Shown here: in pieces, positions 59,391 to 64,000 of the stretch | Layout: each line of letters opens with the position of its first letter | How positions within the stretch are numbered: position 1 is the first letter of the stretch | Assembly: GCA_049323795.1 (NCBI GenBank) | Contig: JBMOOH010000034.1 | Location: 1 to 64,000 of the forward strand | Direction of reading: 5' to 3' | Source of the DNA: JAOADN01 sp049323795 | GTDB lineage: Bacteria; Pseudomonadota; Alphaproteobacteria; Rhodobacterales; Rhodobacteraceae | DNA: 64,000 nucleotides | The notes under the pieces: generated by a model | Told to the model about the DNA's origin: nothing | The model's database searches: none | Seen by the model: only the letters and a program-made list of their open reading frames with translations | Made by a program: the position numbers and the translations under genes

Positions 59391-60110
59391 ATGCCCGACG
59401 ACTTCACTGTCCCCGTCCTGCAGCGGCTTCCCGTTCCCGGACGCCCCCTCGGCGGCCTCACCATCCTCGTGGTCGAGGACAGCCGCCTCGCCTGTGACGC
59501 GATCCGGCACTACTGCGTCCGGGCGGGCGCCCGCATCCGGCGCGCGGACTGCATCCGCGCCGCACGTCGCCACATCCAGACCTACCGGCCCTCGGTCGTG
59601 CTGTGCGACGTCGGCCTGCCGGATGGCTCGGGACTCGAATTCCTGGCCGATCTCGCGCGGTCCCCGCATCGCCCTCCGGCGCTGATCTGCATGACAGGCG
59701 ATCCCGACATCGCCGCCCGGTCGCTCGACGTCGGGGCCGACACCTTCCTGCTCAAGCCGATCGGGGGCCTCGGGGCCTTCAGCGCGGCGATTCTCGGGGC
59801 GCTTTCCCTGACCGGTACGGTTCCTCCGCCGGCCGGCCCCGCCGATGCGGCCACGAAGCCGGACCCTGCCGCCTTCCGGGACGATCTCAGCCATGCGGCG
59901 CGGGTTCTTGCCGAGGCGCCCGACGCGGCATCGGTCGGATACGTGGCCGGCTTCCTGCAGGGGGTCGCCCGGATCGCACGCGACGCCTCGCTCGAACGTG
60001 CCGCCGCCGATCTTGCGGCCCGGGACCGGGCGGGTGTCTCGACGCGCCAGGATGTCCGACGGCTCGCCGGGCTGGTCAGCGACCGGATCTCCACCGGCGG
60101 CATCCTGTGA
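59391..60110 (+). CDS. Response-regulator receiver protein with unassigned C-terminal domain
   Basis: 239 aa. The receiver domain (about 20-140) has the acidic pocket LVVEDSR (Glu29, Asp30), phospho-acceptor Asp73 in VVLCDVGLPDGSG, Thr102 in CMTGDPD and Lys122 in LLKPIGG. The remaining about 95 residues are helical (AAFRDDLSHAARVLAEAPDAASVGYVAGFLQGVARIARDASLERAAADLAARDRAGV) and contain neither a DNA-binding HTH nor a GGDEF/EAL/HisKA motif. It resembles a helical phosphotransfer-type bundle only in general form, and the expected His is not clear. No histidine kinase is adjacent, so the partner is elsewhere. Confidence 0.85.
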   Translation: MPDDFTVPVLQRLPVPGRPLGGLTILVVEDSRLACDAIRHYCVRAGARIRRADCIRAARRHIQTYRPSVVLCDVGLPDGSGLEFLADLARSPHRPPALICMTGDPDIAARSLDVGADTFLLKPIGGLGAFSAAILGALSLTGTVPPPAGPADAATKPDPAAFRDDLSHAARVLAEAPDAASVGYVAGFLQGVARIARDASLERAAADLAARDRAGVSTRQDVRRLAGLVSDRISTGGIL

Positions 60111-60134
60111 GCGCTCCGGATGCGGACCGGGCCG

Positions 60135-60887
60135 TCACCGGCAGGCGCGACGGCCATCCGGCCCGTCCACGCCCGGGTCGGCCCGGTAGAGCAGCGGTCG
60201 CGTCAGGTCCGACAGGCGGCGCAGCTGGAGCCCGTCCGGACGGAAGTTCCCCGGATCGAGCCAGGCGACATGGGCGGCACGGAGGGCCGGCCAATCCCGG
60301 TCGATGATCGCGAACCACGCGGTGTCGCGGTTGCGCCCCTTCACCACCGCCGCCTGCCGGAACACGCCCTCGAAGCTGAAGCCGAGCCTCATCGCGGCAC
60401 GGCGGGACGGGCGGTTCAGCGCATCGCATTTCCATTCGTAGCGTCTGTAGCCGGCCGCGAAGGCCCAGTCCGCCATCAGGAACATCGCCTCGGTCGCCGC
60501 GACGGTGCCCTGGAGCGCGGGCGAGAGGCAGATGTGGCCGACCTCGATGCTGCCGGCTTCCGGCGCGATCCGAAGATAGCTCGCCACCCCGGTGGCGACG
60601 CCCCGGTGCTTCGGGACGATCGCGAGGAAGAAGGGATCCTGCGCCTCGGCCATCCGCCGTGCCCAGGCGCGATAGTCGTCGGCTGCCGGGAACGGACCAT
60701 AGGGAAGATAGTCCCATACCCTGTCGTCGGCGCTGCAGGCGGCGAAGAGGGAAGCGGCATGGCGGTCGGGATCGAGACGCTCGAGGCTGACCGTCGCACC
60801 CTCGATCCGGTCGAAATCCGGACGCCTCGGCGGAGTCCAGCCACCAAGCGGGTCGCCGAACTCGGGTGTCTCGTCCGGGCCTGCCAT
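60135..60887 (-). CDS. GNAT acetyltransferase, RimJ/RimL type
   Basis: 250 aa from ATG 60887 with GGGGGAG upstream. An N-terminal extension (FGDPLGGWTPPRRPDFDRIEG) precedes VSLERLDPDRHAASLFAAC, then the GNAT core RMAEAQDPFFLAIVPKHRGVATGVASYLRIAPEAGSIEVGHICLSPALQGTVAATEAMFLMADWAF (acetyl-CoA loop LSPALQGTVAATE) and YEWKCDALNRPSRRAAMRLGFSFEGVFRQAAVVKGRNRDTAWFAIID, the typical RimJ/L ending. It acetylates an unknown amine or N-terminus. It is divergent from a small membrane protein. Confidence 0.88.
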   Translation of the reverse strand: MAGPDETPEFGDPLGGWTPPRRPDFDRIEGATVSLERLDPDRHAASLFAACSADDRVWDYLPYGPFPAADDYRAWARRMAEAQDPFFLAIVPKHRGVATGVASYLRIAPEAGSIEVGHICLSPALQGTVAATEAMFLMADWAFAAGYRRYEWKCDALNRPSRRAAMRLGFSFEGVFRQAAVVKGRNRDTAWFAIIDRDWPALRAAHVAWLDPGNFRPDGLQLRRLSDLTRPLLYRADPGVDGPDGRRACR

Positions 60888-61014
60888 GCGGCGGCTCCCC
60901 CGCCATCTTCCGCGCCGAAAATGCCGGGAAAGGGGCCCGGCCTTTCCGCATTCGTGCCGCAATCGCCCGCGAATGTCGAGCCATCCGAACCGCCATACCG
61001 ATTGGAGGACCGCG

Positions 61015-61143
61015 ATGAAGGAAGCCGCCATGCGCATCGTCACCAACGAGAAGCTGACCCGCACCACCCACTGGGTCGTCTTTGCGATCGGCGCGCTGTC
61101 GCTGTCCTTCGCCATCGCGGCCACCGCCGCCAACGCCTTCTGA
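61015..61143 (+). CDS. 42-residue single-helix membrane protein
   Basis: ATG 61015 is preceded by TTGGAGGAC, an excellent ribosome site. The product MKEAAMRIVTNEKLTRTTHW is followed by one helix (VVFAIGALSLSFAIAATAANAF) ending at the C-terminus, so the cytosolic part is short and basic. An intrinsic-type hairpin follows directly. No family is known to me; the strong ribosome site, distinct composition and following terminator support a real gene. Confidence 0.7.
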   Translation: MKEAAMRIVTNEKLTRTTHWVVFAIGALSLSFAIAATAANAF

Positions 61144-61167
61144 AGCTACGGACATTTCCCCCGCCTG

Positions 61168-61197
61168 ACGGGCCCCGGATCCGCCTCCGGGGCCCGT
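61168..61197. terminator. Bidirectional hairpin between the small membrane protein and DUF1993
   Basis: ACGGGCCCCGGA (61168-61179) and TCCGGGGCCCGT (61186-61197) form a perfect 12-bp stem with a 6-base loop between convergent genes. T-runs are poor on both sides. Confidence 0.65.
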
Positions 61198-61219
61198 TGC
61201 GCCTGCACAAGGCGCCTGT

Positions 61220-61732
61220 CTAGAACCTGAACCCCGGCGGATAGTCGTGCTGGCCGTCGAAGTCGGCCTTCCCGATCGCGACGCCGTTCGCCCGCAGGAT
61301 CGCGAAGGCCATGCCGGTGTGGAAGAGGAAGTTCGGCATCCCGAAGAGGTGCAGGAAGGTCGCGCCGTCCTGTTCGAGCTCGGCGAACCCTGCAGCATGG
61401 CGGATCGTCCGCCCCTCGGCCCCCGCGAAGGCCGCCGGGTCGAGCGCATCGAGCGCCGATCGCGTCAGCGCGATCCGCTCCGCCAGCCCCGCCGCGTCGG
61501 TCCCGAGCGCGGGGTCGGGCGGCACCGGCTGTCCGGCAAGCGGAAAGCTGACACGGAGCGAGAGCCGCAGCGCGGTCGCCACCTGCTGCCCGAAGCCGAA
61601 CATGTCCGGCGCGAGGCGCGCCTGCATCAGTCCCTCCCGCCCCCGCGCCCTGGCGGCGAGCCCCTCGATCCGGCCGATGTAGTGGCGGAAGACGGGGACG
61701 GAGGCCGAGTAGAGGGGCGGATGCGGGTTCAT
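61220..61732 (-). CDS. DUF1993 domain protein (DinB-like)
   Basis: 170 aa. PLYSASVPVFRHYIGRIEGLAARARGREGLMQARLAPDMFGFGQQVATALRLSLRVSFPLAG is the conserved DUF1993 start, and FAELEQDGATFLHLFGMPNFLFHTGMAFAILRANGVAIGKADFDG the end. The fold is a four-helix bundle related to DinB/YfiT. Several histidines (H17 in the first helix, H127 and H137 in the third and fourth) could bind metal, but the family has no known activity. The gene is monocistronic and ends at a bidirectional terminator. Confidence 0.85.
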   Translation of the reverse strand: MNPHPPLYSASVPVFRHYIGRIEGLAARARGREGLMQARLAPDMFGFGQQVATALRLSLRVSFPLAGQPVPPDPALGTDAAGLAERIALTRSALDALDPAAFAGAEGRTIRHAAGFAELEQDGATFLHLFGMPNFLFHTGMAFAILRANGVAIGKADFDGQHDYPPGFRF

Positions 61733-62068
61733 GGGTCTGCTCTTCCTCCGGTCGGCTCAGGCTGGACGAACAGACGGCAGAAGGCAACAAGTCGGGCATG
61801 GCCAGCGGGGCGACACAAGAGTTGATTCTCTTCCGCCGCGCGGGCAGCTCGGCGCAGCGAAACCGTCCGCATGACCGGGAGCGATCAGCCTCCGGCAGGC
61901 CCGGTGCGGTTCCGTTGCCCCGTCGTGCGGTCCCCCTGAGCCAGGGGGACCGCACGCGGCCGGTGGCGCGGGAATGGTGCCTCCGGGCAGGTGCCGGCAG
62001 CGGTTCCTTGCGCCCCGGCGCCGAAACGCGATAGTAGCCCGGACCACCGTGAAGGAAGCGGGTGCGCC
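61733..62068. other. 336-base region upstream of the LacI-type gene, with a 14-bp hairpin
   Basis: No coding frame is convincing. The notable element is a perfect 14-bp inverted repeat (61924-61937 with 61943-61956; core GTGCGGTCCCCCT, 5-base loop) about 110 bases ahead of the LacI-type start. It may be an operator, the end of a transcript, or a small RNA fragment. No T-run follows on the plus strand. Confidence 0.55.
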
Positions 62069-63094
62069 ATGACTTCGGCCAAGGACAGTCACCGTTCGCT
62101 GACACTGCGCGACGTGTCCGAGGCATCGGGCGTCAGCGAGATGACAGTCAGCCGCGTGCTGAGGAACCGCGGAGATGTCTCGGCAGAGACCCGCGACCGG
62201 GTGCTCGCCGCGGCCAAGCGGCTCGGCTACGTGCAGAACCGGATCGCGGGCGCGCTGGCGAGCCAGAGGGTGAACCTTGTGGCGGTGGTTATCCCCTCGC
62301 TTTCCAACCTCGTGTTTCCCGAGGTGCTGTCGGGCATTTCCGAGGGTCTCGACCGGACCGGCCTCCAGCCCGTCGTCGGCGTGACCGACTATTCGCCCGA
62401 GCGCGAGGAAGCGGTGCTGTACGAGATGCTGTCGTGGCGGCCGTCCGGGGTGATCGTGGCCGGGGTGGAGCATACCGACGCGGCCCGGGCGATGCTGTCG
62501 ACCGCCGGGGTCCCGATCGTCGAGATCATGGATACCGACGGCGTGGCCATCGACTCGGTGGTCGGGATTTCGCACCGGCGCGCGGGACTCGCCATGGCGC
62601 TGGAGATCGCGCGGGCCGGGTACCGGCGGATCGGGTTTCTCGGGACGAACATGCCGAACGACCACCGCGCGCGCAAACGCATGGAGGGGTTCGAGGAGGG
62701 GCTCGCGGACGCCGGCCTGAGCCTTGTCGACCGGGAATACTACTCGGGCGGATCGGCGCTTCTGAAGGGGCGCGAGATGACGGAGGCGATCCTGAGGCGG
62801 ACACCCGACCTCGATTTCCTGTATTACTCGAACGACATGATCGGGGCGGGCGGGCTGCTCTGGTGCCTCGAACACGGGATCGACGTGCCGGGCAGGGTCG
62901 GGCTGGCGGGGTTCAACGGCGTCGATCTGCTGGACGGACTGCCCCGGCGCCTGGCGACGATGGATGCAGGCCGGCGCGAGATCGGGATGCGCGCAGCAGG
63001 GATCATCCTGAGGCGGCGCGAGGATCCCACGGCGGGGCCGGAGCGGGTGGAGCTCACGCCGGTGCTGCAGAAGGGCGACACGATAAGGGCGTAG
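62069..63094 (+). CDS. LacI-family transcriptional regulator (gluconate-repressor-like)
   Basis: 341 aa from ATG 62069 with GAAGGAAG upstream. The N-terminal HTH LTLRDVSEASGVSEMTVSRVLRNRGDVSAETRDRVLAAAKRLGYVQNRIAGALAS (about 11-66) is followed by a periplasmic-binding-like effector domain (VNLVAVVIPSLSNLVFPEVLSGISEGLDRTGLQPVVGVTDYSPE...). The GLQ/TDYSPEREEAVLYEMLSWRPSGVIVAGVEHTD stretch is close to GntR/IdnR repressors that bind sugar acids. No sugar-acid genes are adjacent, so its targets are elsewhere. It ends 64 bases before the convergent rmlA. Confidence 0.92.
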   Translation: MTSAKDSHRSLTLRDVSEASGVSEMTVSRVLRNRGDVSAETRDRVLAAAKRLGYVQNRIAGALASQRVNLVAVVIPSLSNLVFPEVLSGISEGLDRTGLQPVVGVTDYSPEREEAVLYEMLSWRPSGVIVAGVEHTDAARAMLSTAGVPIVEIMDTDGVAIDSVVGISHRRAGLAMALEIARAGYRRIGFLGTNMPNDHRARKRMEGFEEGLADAGLSLVDREYYSGGSALLKGREMTEAILRRTPDLDFLYYSNDMIGAGGLLWCLEHGIDVPGRVGLAGFNGVDLLDGLPRRLATMDAGRREIGMRAAGIILRRREDPTAGPERVELTPVLQKGDTIRA

Positions 63095-63158
63095 GCCCGG
63101 TGCGCGGCCGGTGCATGGCCGCTCCGCGACTCCGGAAAGAGCCGATGGCGCCCCCCCC

Positions 63159-64000
63159 TCACACCCCGCCGTCGTCAGCCACCCTTTGCAGGTACCGCCC
63201 GTACTGCGTCTTGAGGTAGGGCTTCGCCAGCGCCCGCAGCGCCGCGGCGTCGATCCAGCCGTTCAGAAAGGCGATTTCTTCCGGGCAGCCGACCTTCAGG
63301 TTCTGGCGTTCCTCGATGGTGCGGATGAACTCGGCCGCTTCCAGAAGGCTTTCGTGGGTGCCGGTGTCGAGCCAGGCGAAACCGCGGCCGAGGCGTTCGA
63401 CCGACAGCGAGCCCTCGGCGTTGTAGATGTTGAGGAGGTCGGCGATCTCGAGCTCGCCACGGGCAGAGGGCGTGATGCCGCGCGCGCGGTGCGGGGCCTC
63501 GCCGTCGAGGAAGTAGATGCCGGTGACGGCATATGTGGATTTCGGCCTCTCGGGCTTCTCGACGATCGACAGGACCTTGCCGTCCGTGTCGAACTCCACG
63601 ACGCCATAGCGTTCGGGGTCCTTCACGCGGTAGCCGAAGACGGTGCCGCCGCTGGCGCGGGCATCGGCGGCCTTCAGCTTCGAGGACAGGCCTTCGCCGA
63701 AGAACACGTTGTCGCCGAGGACCATCGCCGAAGGCGAGCCCGCGAGGAAATCCTCGGCCAGGATATACGCCTGGGCGAGGCCGTCGGGCGAGGGCTGGAC
63801 GATGTAGTCGAACCGCATGCCCCAGTCTGATCCGTCGCCGAGAAGCGCCCTGAACTGCGGCAGGTCGCGCGGGGTGGAGATGATCGCGACCTCGCGGATG
63901 TGGCTGAGCATCAGGGCCGAGAGGGGGTAGTAGATCATCGGCTTGTCGTAGAGCGGCAGCATCTGCTTGGACACGGAATGCGTGATCGGGTAGAGCCGCG
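63159..64000 (-). CDS. rfbA: Glucose-1-phosphate thymidylyltransferase, 5' end cut by the window edge
   Basis: About 280 codons are visible; the first 10-15, including the GGSGTR nucleotide loop, lie outside. The sequence enters as RLYPITHSVSKQMLPLYDKPMIYYPLSALML, the unmistakable RmlA start, with substrate-binding IVQPSPDGLAQAY, MVLGDNVFFGEGL, IVEKPERPKSTYAVTGIYFLD, GELEIADLLNIY and FAWLDTGTHESLLEAAEFI. It makes dTDP-glucose from glucose-1-phosphate and dTTP, the first step to dTDP-rhamnose and other LPS sugars. The remaining rml genes are presumably beyond the right edge. Confidence 0.95.
   Translation of the reverse strand, partial: RLYPITHSVSKQMLPLYDKPMIYYPLSALMLSHIREVAIISTPRDLPQFRALLGDGSDWGMRFDYIVQPSPDGLAQAYILAEDFLAGSPSAMVLGDNVFFGEGLSSKLKAADARASGGTVFGYRVKDPERYGVVEFDTDGKVLSIVEKPERPKSTYAVTGIYFLDGEAPHRARGITPSARGELEIADLLNIYNAEGSLSVERLGRGFAWLDTGTHESLLEAAEFIRTIEERQNLKVGCPEEIAFLNGWIDAAALRALAKPYLKTQYGRYLQRVADDGGV

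Noticed and set aside
61798..62034. A 78-codon plus-strand ORF before the LacI-type gene
   Set aside because: It crosses the 14-bp hairpin, lacks a ribosome site and has arginine/serine-rich shadow composition.

Overview
The window is a high-GC (roughly 68-70% by eye), gene-dense chromosomal segment of an alphaproteobacterium, almost certainly family Rhodobacteraceae (Rhodobacter/Paracoccus/Rhodovulum-like). This rests on the FnrL-type regulator beside hemN, a universal stress gene and ccoNOQP; a membrane-anchored CycM (c552)-type cytochrome c; a DUF1013/TrcR cell-cycle regulator; the dnaX-ybaB-recR block beside a 4.5S RNA gene; a VPLPA-CTERM protein; and an intergenic repeat of the kind scattered through Rhodobacterales genomes. 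There is no plasmid, phage, CRISPR or insertion-sequence transposase gene.

Layout. 1-1.5 kb: the start of an unidentified gene running off the left edge, then two decayed genes (a diacylglycerol-kinase remnant and a frameshifted metallophosphoesterase). 1.5-5.5 kb: asd, a GT29 (sialyltransferase-fold) gene divergent from an LpsB-like core glycosyltransferase, tRNA-Pro(CGG), and an EamA exporter. 5.7-14 kb: a Na/Pi cotransporter, then leucine biosynthesis on the minus strand (leuC, leuD, leuB) interrupted by a VPLPA-CTERM surface protein, a membrane protein and a secreted endonuclease/phosphatase-fold protein. 14-20 kb: rsfS-rlmH-gpmI-(EnvC-like)-ctpA-rppH, a plus-strand run for ribosome silencing, rRNA methylation, glycolysis, cell-wall processing and RNA decapping. 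20-30 kb: pheT, an MFS exporter, a GST, mscL, the divergent ald/Lrp pair, a small lytic transglycosylase lipoprotein, rpsU, COQ9 and a quinone oxidoreductase. 30-41 kb: trcR, recR-ybaB-dnaX, the 4.5S RNA, an M24-fold protein, a CpdB-like nucleotidase, nudC, an SRPBCC protein and prephenate dehydratase.

41-49 kb holds cycM and a translationally coupled yejABEF peptide ABC transporter whose last gene overlaps a glycosyltransferase. 49-56 kb is the oxygen-response island: hemN, fnrL, a universal stress protein and ccoNOQP, with three FNR boxes, two of them identical, in the two divergent promoter regions. FnrL would sense low oxygen, switch on anaerobic haem synthesis (hemN) and the high-affinity cbb3 oxidase, which CycM-type cytochrome can feed with electrons. 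The oxidase assembly genes ccoGHIS do not follow ccoP here. 56-64 kb is mixed housekeeping: a deacetylase-family enzyme, a nitroreductase, a CysZ/EI24 protein, DUF1467, methylmalonyl-CoA epimerase, a receiver-domain protein, an acetyltransferase, DUF1993, a LacI regulator and the start-truncated rmlA of dTDP-sugar synthesis.

The features most worth a second look are a 148-bp element with terminal inverted repeats that supplies the stop codon of both flanking genes (58.3-58.5 kb), a short apparently leaderless ORF with alternative hairpins ahead of leuC, the bacterial GT29 gene, the probably leaderless FNR-driven hemN transcript, and the decayed left-edge locus. Starts and motifs were read by eye; no database search or folding programme was run.
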